From NCBI GenBank assembly GCA_031216915.1, contig CM062294.1, positions 28,210,985 to 28,274,984 on the forward strand: a stretch of 64,000 nucleotides of DNA. Reading direction: 5' to 3'. The notes under the pieces are model-generated. The model was given only the letters and a program-made list of their open reading frames with translations. It was not told the origin of the DNA and made no database searches. The DNA is from Pictodentalium vernedei. Its lineage: Eukaryota > Mollusca > Scaphopoda > Dentaliida > Dentaliidae. Positions 43,013 to 56,436 of this stretch are shown here, piece after piece. Position 1 is the stretch's first letter. Each line of letters begins with the position of its first letter. Position numbers and translations under genes: made by a program.

Positions 43013-44615
43013 TTTCGTACATCGGGTACTTTACAATTAAATTATGTGGGAAATAAGATAAATAAATGAAGTTTGACATTTTAGAATTAAAAAACAGCGA
43101 CACTATCGTCTGATTTGTTGACAAACAAACCGGGTAACATGACTATCGTCTGATCAGTCTACGGCGAAATTTGGGAAGTAAGATGATGAAATATATCTTC
43201 GAAATGTGAACTTTAGGCAAGGAGTTTATTCATCAAAGATGTCATCACTTACTTTGTGCGTATCGCTTCCTATATTTGATACATTATCTATCCGTGACAC
43301 AAAGGGAAACACTTGAAACAAATGTGTTAATTGTGTTTACTAATTAAAAAAATCCGAATTAAATTTCGATCCCAATGGAAATCTGGGGAAAATATTGTTG
43401 ATCGGCTGAGAGATGTGACGTCATTGTCTATATTTAGATGTGTCGGGCTTTATTGACGTGTTGGGCTGTTATTGTCAATAACGGCCCAACACGTCACATG
43501 ACTTGTACTTGTTGAGCATTACGAGGTTTCAACGCCCGGTAAAACATTGTTAATGTGCTAGGAACGCCCGCAAAAGTGGTAATAATGCTGTTTAAAAATG
43601 AATAACCATTTATTGTATGCCAACAATCTGCATGGCATTGGAGTTAATACACGAGACAACTAAAGCCAACGTTTCAAAAATTTAAACAATAGTGGAACTA
43701 ATTGATTCACTTGATTGGCCAGAAGTGTCATGACAAAATATAATTTGTTATTTTTCTTGTATGTCACTTAGAAACCTGGGTGCGCGGGACTGGCATGGAA
43801 CTAAAGTAGAAAGCCGACTGCCATACAACAATAAAGTTTTCCGCCATACAGAACGATCACCAAAGCAATGTTATGGTTACAGCAAGTACACATCAAAACG
43901 ACAAAATGAGCGTGATTTGCCACGTAAACCTCATATAAATCTGACCCTCACAAAAAAGAAAAAAAAAAACCTTAAAGCCTTCGTGTTAAAGGGATGCTTA
44001 CTTTATTCAATGTGAACAAACATTTAGCACTTATACATCGTGACAACCTCTTTTCCCCCAAATTTCTGAGGTAGAGAGCAAATTTGGCCGCCTTCTTATG
44101 AACATTGACCTAAACACGTCACAGGTTATAAACCGCGGCTAGGCCTTCTATCTGACATTTATCTTACAATTTTAAGACCATAATGGCGGTGTACTGGGAG
44201 TTTCGATCGGATTACAACTGGGTTGCGATCCGATTGAAAATCTCTGTCCACTTTTTTCTCCCTGCAACTGTAAGATTACTGAGGAATCTTGATTTGTGAA
44301 AACCTTACATATACAGATGTAAGTGTGAGCTACACAATTGTTTACCGCTTATATATTCTACCTTATAAGGTAGTACGAATGTATAATGTGCCTTCGACCG
44401 TCAAAGAGATCGTATCATTATTTCCCTGTCACTGATCTTAAGATAGATGTGTCACCCAGCTGAGAGCAGTAGGTATCCTCTACTTTCTTAAGATAGACGT
44501 GTCACCCAGCTGTGAGCAGCAGGTATCCTCTACTTTCTTCAGTATCGGTCTCGACCACCAACTGCGAGCAGTCTTCGGTGACGAAACCACCGTTCTCGGT
44601 TTCAAGGACATGCCT
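43013..44615. other. Spacer with small hairpins
   Basis: A hairpin GACGTGTTGGGCTGTTATTG / CAATAACGGCCCAACACGTC lies at about 43456-43498, and GATCGGATTACAAC / GTTGCGATCCGATT near 44205-44240. The frame 43761-44015 is lysine-rich and unconvincing. TTAAGATAGAYGTGTCACCC repeats at 44440 and 44489. Confidence 0.5.
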
Positions 44616-47085
44616 TGTGATGCCTCACCTGAGCGAGCTCACCGAGCTCGCTCTGATGAGGAGTCATAGGCTATGTCATAGGCTACGTTTTGTAGGCTGA
44701 AATTCTGGATCCAATGATGAAGACATGGTGGGATTCGAATTCTTATGAGTGGAATTGACCGGTATTGACCATTGCCTTGGTTAACAGTCTAATTTCGATA
44801 GTGACTGCCCTCAGCCGTTGGAAAAATATTGCATAATTTCTTGTCCTCACCCATGAGATGGTTCTGAAACCTACATGAGTCCAGTGTATATCTCCGAACC
44901 CTTTTCTAGTTTTGACCGTTGCGTTGGGTAAAGGACTAATTCGAATTGCGCCTGTTTTCAAGCCGTCGGTAAGATCCGATATACTTTCTCGTCCTAACCC
45001 ACGAGATGGTTCTGGAACCAATGTGATACCAGTGTATACTTTCAATTCTTTTCATTTTCCTGTGACGGTCCTCATCGCCGACTGGACGACCGCTTCCTGG
45101 CGAGAAACTTGTCATAATTGCAATTGTAACTGCAGTTTGCCTCTTACAAAAAGACATTCCCTAATAATTGAACGTTTTGAGTTTTGGGCTCAGGATCAAG
45201 GCTTGTGATCCTTCATTGAAGCGAGCTCGATGAGCTCGATTCTTTCAGTGGGGGGTCGCGAGCTTTGTTTTAAAGGCTGTGTTTCACACGGCTTGCTCCC
45301 TTTTCTCTGTAAAAAACCCTTGCCCAACCCGGATAGTGAACGACACTTGCATAAATTTCTTGATTTATCTATTGTTGCCTGATTATGTCTGTCTGCTCAA
45401 TATGTATATATGCGTACCTGCACTTGAGAATGTTTGACTATGAGTCTAGATTTTACCCCCCCTCCCCCCACCAAAAAAAAAAAAAAAGGAAAACAAAAAA
45501 AGATTCTTTAACATTTTTGTCTCAGGTTTATGTAGAAAAATAAATTCACTAATGACTGTCTGCTCAATATGTATATATGGGTATATGCACTTGCGAATGT
45601 TCAGTTTTGGGTCTAGTTTTCAATCTTAAGTCTTGCTAAGGAACAAATGCGCTGTTCCCTGCTTCGGTCATGGCATTATGATTTTCTAACGTTGCTCTTG
45701 CGATTTTCAAATTACGAAAAATTACAATTAACCGGTGTGCAATGTATCACGCTTCACTTGCGATCTGATCGATCGAAATACCTTCTGCGTGATCATAAGC
45801 GTACCTTGGTGGTACTTAATGTATTGATACTATATCACGATTTACCCTACACACCCAATCTACCCCGTGCTACCAACATCCAGTGCTATTCTCGCAAAAC
45901 CGGTCAGAAAGTTTCGACTGGATCGTGATTTTTTCGAGATCCGGCCGAAGTTTTATCTCCGCTTTGACGCTTTTCACCTCGTTGTATTACATCGTATTTG
46001 CTGGAAAAAGAAAGGCACCTTTCGATAAAGTTTACAGTGTTATTTTTGTTCTGGGTTGATAATTTGTAGATAATTCTTGCCTGGCTCAGTGATTCTGGCG
46101 AACCTAGCTATCCCTTTTACATTGAGACTTGGCATATTGGAGACACAGTGTAATACCTACATCCAACCTCAACCTAGGCAAAGACTGCCTATTGACAATT
46201 ACAAAAGTTGCTAACCAAGCTACTGTATTTGCTTATTAATTGCCCAGAGCACATGTCTTGTGACCCCTCATTGGAGCGTGCTCGCCGCGCTCATTCCGAT
46301 GCGAGGTCACAAGCCATGTGTTGAAATATTTAATCTTTCAGAAAAGGAGCTTGGTGGGCATAGGCAATTATCTTTGTAATAACAACTGAAAATCTAAAGA
46401 GGTTTATAGAGTCCTAGCTGGCTGCTACATACAATTTATAACCTTGCTCCAGATTCATCCTGTCAGGTGGGACACCCTTGACTCCGTCTTGCAATTTATT
46501 TATTTATTTATTTTTTTTCTGCAGGATGACATCGTTCGAGTATAAAAGTTGTAAGATCGAGCCTATTCAGGGGTGAATCCCCCTCACCCATGCCATTGCA
46601 CTTCAAGCACAACAACATTCCCTTCTTTCCAATTTTCGACACTTTCGTGGCAAGAAGGGTTTGTCTATCGTTCCAAATGTGACTGCTTTGTGGTAATGGT
46701 ACCAATTCCTTGATGATTCCCGCGCAACACCCAGTTATTATAAACAGACCTCTATTTCCTCTATTTTCTCTCTATTTTCCTCACAAACTCTACGACCCAC
46801 CACTTAATGGTAGAAGCATTATTAATCTACACAGTAATAACCAAGGCCATTTTACACCCCTGTGACTTGTGTTTTTCCTTCTATTGTTCCTTCTAGCACT
46901 TCCTATGTCATATCGTACTTGTTGGGCCCTTGCTCAGCGTTGCGGCCAGGAGCGATCAAGGCAGTTTACATTTATAGCCGTTCAAATTTGATTATGCCTT
47001 CACTCCCTGTCTCCAAGACATGGTCCGTGACCCCTCATTGGAACGAGCCCAATGAGCTCGTTCCTTTGAGGGATCATGGGTTGTG
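44616..47085. repeat. Cluster of four decayed family C hairpins
   Basis: Cores at 44616-44668, 45202-45267, 46250-46321 and 47014-47085 all have the plan TGACCCCTCATTGGARCGAGC, a short loop, and its inverse. GCGTTGGGTAAAGGAC (44920-44936) and GCGTTAGGTGGAGGATCAA (47152-47170) are decayed right ends. A local direct repeat, GACTGTCTGCTCAATATGTA type, lies at 45383 and 45554. No gene recognised in between. Confidence 0.7.
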
Positions 47086-47709
47086 CTTTTGAGATTAGGG
47101 TGAAAAAGTTGAGTGTTGAACTAATTGTTCATAGAAGTGGTATCTGCATTTCGCGTTAGGTGGAGGATCAATCACGGTAACTTTTTTCCGTAAGGTATCT
47201 TCTTCCTTGCCAACATATGCTAGCGATGTGACAAGTATCTTCTCAGTTGTCAAGCTGTGAACCTCACCAATGCTTCAACGTATTTGTGAGCTATAACATA
47301 AGGGTCCCCACCCGCTCTTCACCCCCCACCCTCCCCAACCCCATTCATATACTCTGTCTTGGTGTCACGCGCCTCTCCCTCAGCACTCCTCAATATCCGT
47401 CATGTTGTTTCACCGATCTGATAACTAATGCATTAATATACAGAACATCCACATCGCCTAGTTACAGCAATTCTCGACCTCGGTTAAGCAGATTCCATCC
47501 TAAACTTATATATAAGCACTTACATATATCCTGTATATATTTACCTTCTACTTTTCTTAGTGTTTTATGTATTCTTTAGTCTTAAGTTCAACTATCCTAT
47601 TCCCCTTATTCTACACCTCATCCTCTTTCGCCTAGCCAGCTGCTTGAATACAATTTTACTTCCGAAGATAATTTTTTATCTATATCAACAGGTTACATAG
47701 TAGTTCACA
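47086..47709. other. Region upstream of the large LINE
   Basis: Possibly includes the LINE 5' UTR; the 5' end cannot be placed by eye. No other gene recognised. Confidence 0.4.
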
Positions 47710-50700
47710 ATGTGTTCCCTTGAATCATATCGTGCTCGGATAGGCACTTTCAATCTTAAAATGTATTGTAGTAACTTGAAGTATTGTCTGCCAAAAAAGA
47801 GTTCCACTTGTGTTTTAACTTATCTGCTCCTACGTCTCAGTGGGGGTGGGCTGCATGAAAGCTTCACTACTATGGTTACGTTGTTCTTTGGCTCCTTCAG
47901 TGAGTCCGTTACTTCTGATTTAGTAAATCCGCTTGATGAAATTCCATATCGTTACAGTGACGTGAACGCGTCAAAGGTTGTGCCTACACTAGTAGTACTG
48001 ATTTCAGCTTTCCTTGTCACCTCGCTGTTCTACTTGGCCCTAACATTGTTATTGTCCGGCGACATCGAAACCAACCCTGGCCCAAATTCGTTTAACTCGG
48101 ATCACAAATTGAATACATTGAAAATTGTTCATCTTAAAATCCAGCGTCTAAAACCCAAACTGGATATCGTTCAATGTGAATTCGCACCATCTGACATCGT
48201 GGCATTGTCTGAAACATGGCTGTGTAGCAATGACCCCACATCCGATCTCCTTCTCCATGGGTTTCAAGAACCATTGAGATTTAACCGCACGACAAAGGGA
48301 GGTGGGGATCGCAATTTATATTAAAGACGATATCTGATTTCGACCAAGACCGGACCTAAATACGTTGAATACGGAGTGCCTCTGGGAAGAAGTATATACA
48401 AAACAGAGTAGATCGTTATTGTTGGGGGTATTCTACCGGCCACCCAACAGTCCTCCCGATGCATGGGAAGCCATATCAGCATCCATTGAAAAAGCCAGAG
48501 ACACGTCAATTGTCGACTTAATTGTTACAGGTGACTTCAATGACAATCAAGTGGTTCACTCAAGAAGCAGTTTTTCTGAAATTTTACATTATTTCAATTT
48601 AAGACAGGTTGTGAGTGAGCCAACATGTTTTACCGAGTCGTCGGTTTCGATACTGGACCTCTTTGCTCTCAGCGATACAATCCACATGAAAACTTGTGAG
48701 GTCCTGGAACCAATTATCCCTGACATGATTCGTTACCACTGTCCAATTTCAGTCGAAGTCGAATTTTTAAAATCACCACCTCTCTCATTTAAAAGAAGGA
48801 TATGGCTCTATTCCCAGGGTATTTATGAAGCATTGAATGATACTTTTTCTAACACTGACTGGGACTCTCTGTTCGATAATCCATGTCTTGATAGTATAGT
48901 TTCTGATTTCACCGACAAAATACTCGATACTACATCCATCCACTTACCCAACAAATTTATTACCACGCGAATAGACCAACCTAAATAGATGCATAACGAA
49001 ATCAGATTACTGGTTAGACAGAGAAAACGTTTGTATCGCATTGCTAAACGCACCGATCTTCCACATGCCTGGGTAAAATATAAACTGAAACGGAACGAAG
49101 TTGTGTCGGCTGTTAGGAAGGCCAAAGCGTTATATATGTCCAAAATCCAGTCCACTCTAAGGAGCAATGAAACCCCACCATCACGCTGGTGGAAGACCTT
49201 AAAATCATTTATCGGTAGCAGTAATGCAGTAGGAATTCCCACTCTCATCCACTTCAACAAAATATACTCATCAAGTGCTGAGAAAGCGGAAGTGTTCAAC
49301 GAATATTTCAGTTCTATCTCAACAGTTGACGATTCGAATGCTTCCCTGCCAGACCCACCGGTCCGTGCTTCTGAAAGTATTGATAGTATCACCCTCCATT
49401 GTAGCGAAGTATATACTGCGATAAAAGTGTCCAAGGCGTCCGGCCCAGATCTGATAAGCCCGCGTCTTCTTAAAGAATGTAAAACTTCTTTATGTGAGCC
49501 ACTTTCAATCTTATTTAACATACTGATGAACAACTCGTACTTTCCGTCACTGTGGAAAAAGGCAAACGTCTTCCCAATCTTGAAAAAGCAACCCTCAAAT
49601 TCTGTTGTGAATTATCGCCCAATATCCCTGATCAGTTGTGTTGGCAAACTTTTCGAAAGGTGTGTATTTAAACGCCTGTGGGCGTTTCTGATTGAAAATA
49701 ATGTCCTCAGTCAATTTCAGTCAGGTTTTCGACCTGGCGACTCAACTGTCCTCCAACTGACTGACATAGATGATGAATTCTGCCGCGCACTCGATGAAGG
49801 CAAAGAAGTTAGGGTAGTGTTCTGTGATGTAAGTAAGGCCTTTGACAAAGTATGGCATACTGGTCTTATCTACAAGCTGGAGAGCATTGGCGTTTCTGGA
49901 GAACTCCTGTTGTTTTTAAAATCGTATCTTGCAGATAGGTTGCAACATGTTGTGGTAGCGTCAGAGGCATCTCCGTGCAGACCCATCAAGGCCGGTGTTC
50001 CCCAAGGGTCGATTCTCGGCCCCCTTCTGTTCCTCATTTACATTAATGACATAACCGATAACCTGCTTAGCAGTATACGCCTCTTTGCAGATGATACTTT
50101 CTTATATCTCATTATAGAGCACCCAGATCAAGCCTTGACCTTAATCAATCGCGATTTAGCCACAATTGAACATTGGGCTAAAACATGGCTGGGTGAGTTC
50201 AATCCCAATAAAACAGAGAGTATGCTAATTTCGCGTAAAAGTAGCACCCATCCACCCTCCTTATTTTTAGGCGATTCTCAGATATCTGAAGTGTCCAACC
50301 ATAAACATTTAGGAGTCATACTGAATAGTACATGTACATGGAACGACCACATCGACCATATAAAGCCTGGTACCGTTTGGACTTGCTGAGGAGGCACAAA
50401 TTTAATCTGGATCGTAGTGTTTTAGAAAAAATATACTTTGCCTTTATTAGGCCACTTATAGAATATGCTGATACTGTTTGGGATAACTGCTCTGAAACCA
50501 AATCGGCGGAACTGGAAAAAATACAAATTGCAGCAGCTAGAATCATTACGGGGGCAACCGTTAGTGCCAGTAAGACTTTGCTTTATCGTGAAACGCAATG
50601 GGACCCATTGCAAGTAAGACGTCGCAAACACAAGCTAATTCAGTTCTTTAAAATGTATCATCGCATGTTACCTCCTTACCTATCCAATAAGGTCCCCCCG

Positions 50701-51216
50701 CCTGCCTCTTCGACTATTTCGTCACTCAGTCTCCGATCAAATCAAAACCACCGAGTTCCTTTTTGTCGGACTCAATTGTACAAGTCTTCCTTCATCCCTA
50801 GCGTTACTGACCAATGGAATAATTTGCCCCTGCCTGTCCGCGAGAACTCGCCACTGACTTTCCTAAATAAGGGAAACCATCCACCACCAGGGTTTTACAG
50901 TAATGAAAATCTCGTGCAGCTCAAATATATCATTGTAGGCTACGACTAGGGTGCAGTAACCTCAATTCCCACCTATACGATAATCATCTATCACCAAGCC
51001 TTCTATGTCAGTGTGGCGAGCACGAGACTCCTGATCATTTTTCTTCTTCACTGTCCATTCTTCTCAGACGTACGTAATTATACCATCAATCTTCTCCCTT
51101 TTGAGGCAGCCACATCCTCACTTTTATTTGGTTCAGAATTCCTGAATGACGAAGACAATCGCCTTATCTTTGAAGTGGTACATGACTTCATCTTATCGAG
51201 TAAGCGATTCCAGTGA
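47710..51216 (+). pseudogene. LINE ORF2: 2A-like leader, APE endonuclease and reverse transcriptase, broken
   Basis: Frame 47710-48324 starts the protein and enters the endonuclease (ALSETWL). Frameshift near 48304, TGA near 48337, then frame 48365-48988 with YRPPNSPPDAW and VTGDFN, TAG at 48986, then 48989-50389 in the same frame. RT motifs there: NYRPISLISCVGKLFE, SGFRPGDST, FCDVSKAFD (residues 278-286), AGVPQGSILGP (335-345), FADD (366-369), HKHLGVIL. A frameshift near 50385 leads to frame 50332-50949, and further breaks near 50947-51040 precede the C-terminal knuckle (CQCGEHET..HCPF) ending 51216. Endonuclease residues also look lost: HLKIQRLK where families have HLNI, and RYHCPI where they have SDHCPI. 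The RT active-site aspartates are intact. Confidence 0.92.
48061..48084 (+). other. 2A-like ribosome-skipping motif in LINE ORF2
   Basis: Codons 118-125 of the frame from 47710 read DIETNPGP, fitting the D-[VI]-E-x-N-P-G-P consensus, directly after a hydrophobic stretch (LVVLISAFLVTSLFYLALTL). In known 2A elements, peptide release occurs between the last G and P. It would separate a leader of about 124 residues from the endonuclease-RT. 2A-like sequences are known from APE-type LINEs of sea urchin, lancelet and molluscs. Confidence 0.85.
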
Positions 51217-52167
51217 TTGACCTACGTATAACAGAACAATGACCAGTTCAGTTTTACTTAATAATAACAGTACCAAACTAGCACAGCGACACTAATATTT
51301 CCCTCCACACCTGTCAAATTTCACTGCAGCCCAAAACCACCTTAACGCCACCTTGACTCTATTCGTCGACTCTATTCGTGGACTCTATTCGTAGACTTTA
51401 TTCATTACTCTTTACTAAATGAATTGAATGATTTAACCTACTCACTTAAGCACTCTTCGAGTGTAGTTAATACATCATGTATTCTAACTGACCTACTCTC
51501 TTTTTTTCTTTCATCTGGTTCTTGTTTTTTACTTTATTTTTTTTTCTTTTCTTTTCTTCCTCTTTCCTTTCAAATCTGTCTTATTCCATTCCTGTTGTAG
51601 TCCAAACACGCTTGCATATCGTTGCCCGGTGGTCTGCCCCCGCCCACCCTTACAGCGCGTGATGGTCAGTACGAACAGTGCTATTAATAAAGCTCGCCAC
51701 CTATATTTTTATTCTGCTTTCAGTTTTGATCTAGGAGACTTGTCTTATGAACCCCCCCCCCCCCCCCCCCGTTGGAGCGATCACATCAAGCGCGACCCAA
51801 TGGGGGTGGTGGGCTGTCTCTGAAGGCATAAATTTGTTTATGCCCAATGAAATCCTTTTTGTAACTGTCATCCCTTTATCCATGTAGTGAAGGAGGTTAC
51901 GAGGGGCGGGTGGGGGTCCTCGGGTGACGATGTGCGAGTTTACCTACTAACTGTTACCACCTGCCCGAGTGAATTAATAAACTAGCCAGGGAGACGACTT
52001 ACATAAGTTGTCAGCTTTTTGTCGAATCCCTTCTTTACATTGTAACCCATCTATTTGTTCATCTTTGTTATCTTGTGTACTATTGTGCATTTTGTGTTGT
52101 ACCTTTCTTATTATTTACTATGTAATGTATACAAGTAACAAATTTTCCAATAAATATTGTTTAAACT

Positions 52168-52811
52168 AAATCGTCGTTCAGCTTTAATTATTTTTCCAAG
52201 CTTTCCTCAAAATTAAACTTTAAACTGTAATATATATCTGTGGTCCCAGTTTTAAACATAGGAATCTCAATTAATGGAAGATCTGTGAAGATTAAACTGC
52301 TTGAATTTAATTTCTTATCGCCTGTGTCAAGCAGGAATTCCACCAGTTATAGTCCTTGGATCGAGCCACTGGACTGAACACTTTGAAGTTTTTCCGAAGG
52401 TGGCCCCGACGGGAGTCGATCCCGAGTCCACGGCACACAATCGCCTAGCCATAATTGTTCTGTCACCATACCAACTAAACTGACGGCAACCCCCAAACTG
52501 GTTGCAATTAACTCAGGCGGTATGTTCGTTCACATTTACAACCAGCCTCGAGACCGTTATTCGAGAATTAACAATTATTGAATTACTGGAATTGTTTTCT
52601 GTGGTGATTCGTAATTGTCTACAAGTAGCCTGTATATAATACAATACAACTTTGGCCGGCCGCTGATTTGTCGCGGTTCTCGGGTGAGAAGGCCTTGGTT
52701 ACCCCCGTACTCCCAACTGCCGCCCTATTCCCACGCTTCTTCTCTCCTCCCAACACTCGGAGACGAACTGCTTGTTGATTTCCCTTGCCCGATTCTTCCC
52801 AATCTCTCCTC
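52168..52811. other. Spacer with LINE 3' tail fragment (52640-52790)
   Basis: CAACTTTGGCCGGCCGCTGA..TTTGTCGCGG followed by a pyrimidine-rich stretch matches, in the same minus orientation, the LINE inserted at 21795-22105. Around 52240-52340 an unnamed repeat is shared with 42040-42150. Confidence 0.6.
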
Positions 52812-54027
52812 TGACGTCAATACAGTAGGGAACTGTGAATTACAAATTTCTGGTCATTGTTTTTGGTAATGTTAATGACGTCAATACAGTAGCGATCTGT
52901 GAATTACAAATTTCTGGTCATTGTTTTTGTTAATACTAATGACGTCAATATAGTAGCGGTCTGTGAATTACAAATATCTGGTCATTGCTTTTGTTAATAC
53001 TAATGACGTCAATACAGTAGCGATCTGTGAATTGCAAATTTCTGTTCATTGTTTTTGTTAATACTAAAGACGTCAATACAGCAGGGATCTGTGAATTACA
53101 AATTCCTGGTTATTGTGTTTGTTTAAACTAACGACGTCAATCCAGTGGGGATCTGTGAATTACAAATTACTGGTCATTGTTTTTGTTAATACCAATGACG
53201 TCAATACAATAGCAGTCTGGCATTTACAACTTTCTGGTCACTGTTTTTGTTATCACGAATGACGTCAATACAGTAGGGTTCTGTGAATTACAAATTCCTG
53301 GTCACTGTTTTTGTTAAAACCGATGACGCCAATACAGTAGCGATCTGTGAATTACAAATTTCTGGTCATTGTTTTTGTAAATACTAATGACGTCAGTACA
53401 GTAGCGATCTGTGAATTACAAATATCTGGTCACTGTTTTTGTTAATACTAATGACGTCACTATAGTAGCGACCTGTGAATTACAAATTTCTGGTCATTGA
53501 CTTTGTTAATACCAATGACGTCAATACAATAGCGGTCTGTCATTTACAAATTCCTGGTCATTGTTTGTGTTAATACTAATGACGTCAATACAGCAGGGAT
53601 CTGTGAATTACAAATTCCTGGTTATTGTTTTTGTTTAAACTAACGACGTCAATACAGTGGGGATCTGTGAATTACAAATTACTGGTCATTGTTTTTGTTA
53701 ATACCAATGACGTCAATACAATAGCAGTCTGTCATTTCCAACTTTCTGGTCATTGTTTTTGTTATCACGAATGATGTCAATACAGTAGGGTTCTGTGAAT
53801 TACAAATTCCTGGTCACTGTTTTTGTTAAAACCGATGACGCCAATACAGTAGCGATCTGTGTATTACAAATTTCTGGTCATTGTTTTTGTTAATACTAAT
53901 GACGTCAATACAGTATCGACCTGTGGATTGCAAATTTCTGGTCATTGTTTTTGTTAGTACTAATGACGTGAATATAGTAGGGATCTGTGAATTGTAAATT
54001 TCGAGTCTAATCGAATCCCGAATTGAC
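52812..54027. repeat. 64-bp satellite, 19 units, TGACGTCA in most
   Basis: TGACGTCA or a one-base variant begins every 64 bp exactly from 52812 to 53964, with no indel in 1,216 bp. Twelve of 19 units keep the perfect octamer. The rest of the unit is AATACAGTAGCGATCTGTG, AATTACAAATTTCTGGTCA, TTGTTTTTGTTAATACTAA. Units 53068-53324 recur at 53580-53836, an eight-unit (512-bp) higher-order repeat. TGACGTCA is the consensus CRE bound by CREB/ATF factors in animals. Confidence 0.95.
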
Positions 54028-54394
54028 ACAGGTAGAGGATTTCGAATCGAATCTCCAATAGAATCTCATTGTTTTTCGAATTGTAGATACTGGGTCTCCT
54101 TCGAACCGTACAATGTCATTCCCCTCGAAGGTATGTTGACAACGGAAACTGGTCTTATTGGGTTAATGAGTTAAAATGTAATACATTTCAGAATGAAATC
54201 TAAGTAGTTTCGGAAGGGGAACCTCTTTGATCTCTTCTTCTAACATTAGATCTGCTGTTCGTGACCCGGCAAAATATGTTCCTGAGACGAAGCCATTCCA
54301 GAGGATTGAAATATTAACGTATTTTCCATGTGGTAAGCTGTTGAAAATGGCGCTTGGAGATGTATTTCCACAGGTTATAATAATAGCAATTCAT
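54028..54394. other. Spacer, no gene recognised
   Basis: A short frame starts at 54227 but ends inside the following satellite. Confidence 0.4.
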
Positions 54395-56069
54395 CAGCAC
54401 CACCGGAGATATATCAACTTTCTATCTGTACTAACGAATATATACCAACCCTCTATCAGTACTAAGGGAGATATACCATTCATCTCTCAGTACTAATGGA
54501 GATATACCAACCTTCTATCAGTACTAATGGGGATATAGCAACCTTCTATCAGCACTAATGGAGATATACCCACCTTCTATCAGCACTAATGGAGATATAC
54601 GAACCATCTATCAGCACTAATCTAGATATACCAACCATCTATCAGCACTAATGGGTATATACCAACCTTTTATTAGCACTAATGCAGATATGCCAACCAT
54701 ATATCAGCACTAATGGAGATATACCAACCTTCTATCAGCACTAATAGAGATGTGCCAACCATCTATTGTACTAATGGAGATATACCATTCTTCCATCAGC
54801 ACTGATGGAAATATACCAACCTTCTATCAGCACTAATGGAGATATACCAACCATCTATCAGCACTAATGGAGATATGCCATCCATCTATTAGCACAAATG
54901 GAGATATACCAAAGTTATATCAGCACTAATGGAGATATACCAACCTTCTATCAGCACTAATGAAGATATACCAACCACCTATGAGCATTAATGGAGATAT
55001 ACCAACATTCTATCAGTATTAACGGAGATATCCCAACCTTCTATTGGTACTGTTGGAGACATAGCAACCTTCTATCGGTACTAGCAGAGATATACCAACT
55101 ATTTATCAGTACTAATTCAGATATACCAATCTTCTATCACAACTAATGGAGATCTACCAACCATCTATCAGCACTAATGGAGATATACCAACCCTCCATC
55201 AGCGCTAACGAAGATACGCCAACCATCTATCAGCACTAACGAAGATATACCAACCATCTATCAGCACTAAGGGAGATATACCAACCCTCCATCAGCGCTA
55301 ACGAAGATACATCAACCATCTATCAGCACTAACGAAGATATACCAACCATCTATCAGCACTAAGGGAGATATACCAACCCTCCATCAGCGCTAACGAAGA
55401 TACACCAACCATCTATCAGCAATAACGAAGAGATACCAACCATCTATCAGCACTAAGGGAGATCTACCAACCATCTATCAGCACTAATGGAGATATACCA
55501 ACCCTCCATCAGCGCTAACGAAGATACACCAACCATCTATCAGCACTAACGAAGATATACCAACCATCTATCAGCACTAAGGGAGATATACCAACCATCT
55601 ATCAGCACTAATGGAGATATACCAACAATCTATCAGCACTAATGGAGATATACCAACCTTCTATCATTACAAACGGAGATATACCAACCTTCTATCGGTA
55701 CTAAGGGAAATATAGCAACCTTCTGTCGGTACTAGCAGAAATATACCAACTATTTATCAGTACTAATTCAGATATACCACTAATGGAGATATACCAACCA
55801 TCTATCAGCACTAATGGAGAAATACCAACCATCTATCAGCACAAATGGAGATATAACAAAGTTATATCAGCACTAATGGAGATATACCAACCTTCTATCA
55901 GCACTAATGGAGATATACCAACCCTCTATCAGAACTAATGGAGATATACCAACCTTCTATCGGTACTAATGGAGATATAGCAACCTTCTATCAGCACTAA
56001 TAGATATATACCAACCATCTTTCTGCACTAACGAAGATATACCAACCATCTATCAGCACCAACGAAGAT

Positions 56070-56436
56070 TATTTATTATTATTTATTGATGTTTAAGGTC
56101 ACATATTTATGCACAATGGCTAATCATGACCGTGACAGTTTTACGGGTGGAGGAAGCCGGAGTACCCGGAGAGAACCACCGAGCAACGATGAGCAACTGC
56201 CAGCTCCCCAACATCGTAACTCCGCACTGCAGCACAGGCAGGGTTAGATTGGTTGAAGACATGCGTACCATCGACGTGCAGTACGCCTTAGTACACGGCG
56301 TCATCGTGCCCCCATGCGGGCAATGGAGATGAAGTGTCTTGCCCAAGGACACAACGCGGTTGCCGCAGGTGGGATTCGAACCGAGGACCTCTCGGCTTGC
56401 AGCCTGCACCTCTACCTACTGAGCCACCGCGCTCCA
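56070..56436 (-). mobile_element. SINE inserted in the satellite, reverse
   Basis: CACCAACGAAGAT at 56057-56069 and 56437-56449 is the target duplication. On the minus strand GGAGCGCGGTGGCTCAGTAG, GGTTCGAATCCCACC, the common body, CTCCGGGTACTCCGG and a tail with AATAATAAAT. Very similar to 31483, 33560 and 61090. Confidence 0.95.

Larger units (their letters stand above)
47710..52167 (+). mobile_element. CR1/L2-like LINE, nearly full length, inactive
   Basis: Order: N-terminal region with hydrophobic segment and 2A-like motif, APE-type endonuclease, reverse transcriptase, C-terminal cysteine knuckle, 3' UTR, and terminus AATAAATATTGTTTAAACTAA. Family ends identical to 17385 and 18028. The 3' UTR includes a 19-base C-run (51752-51770) within what looks like a decayed family C hairpin. 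The exact 5' end and target duplication are not seen. Confidence 0.88.
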
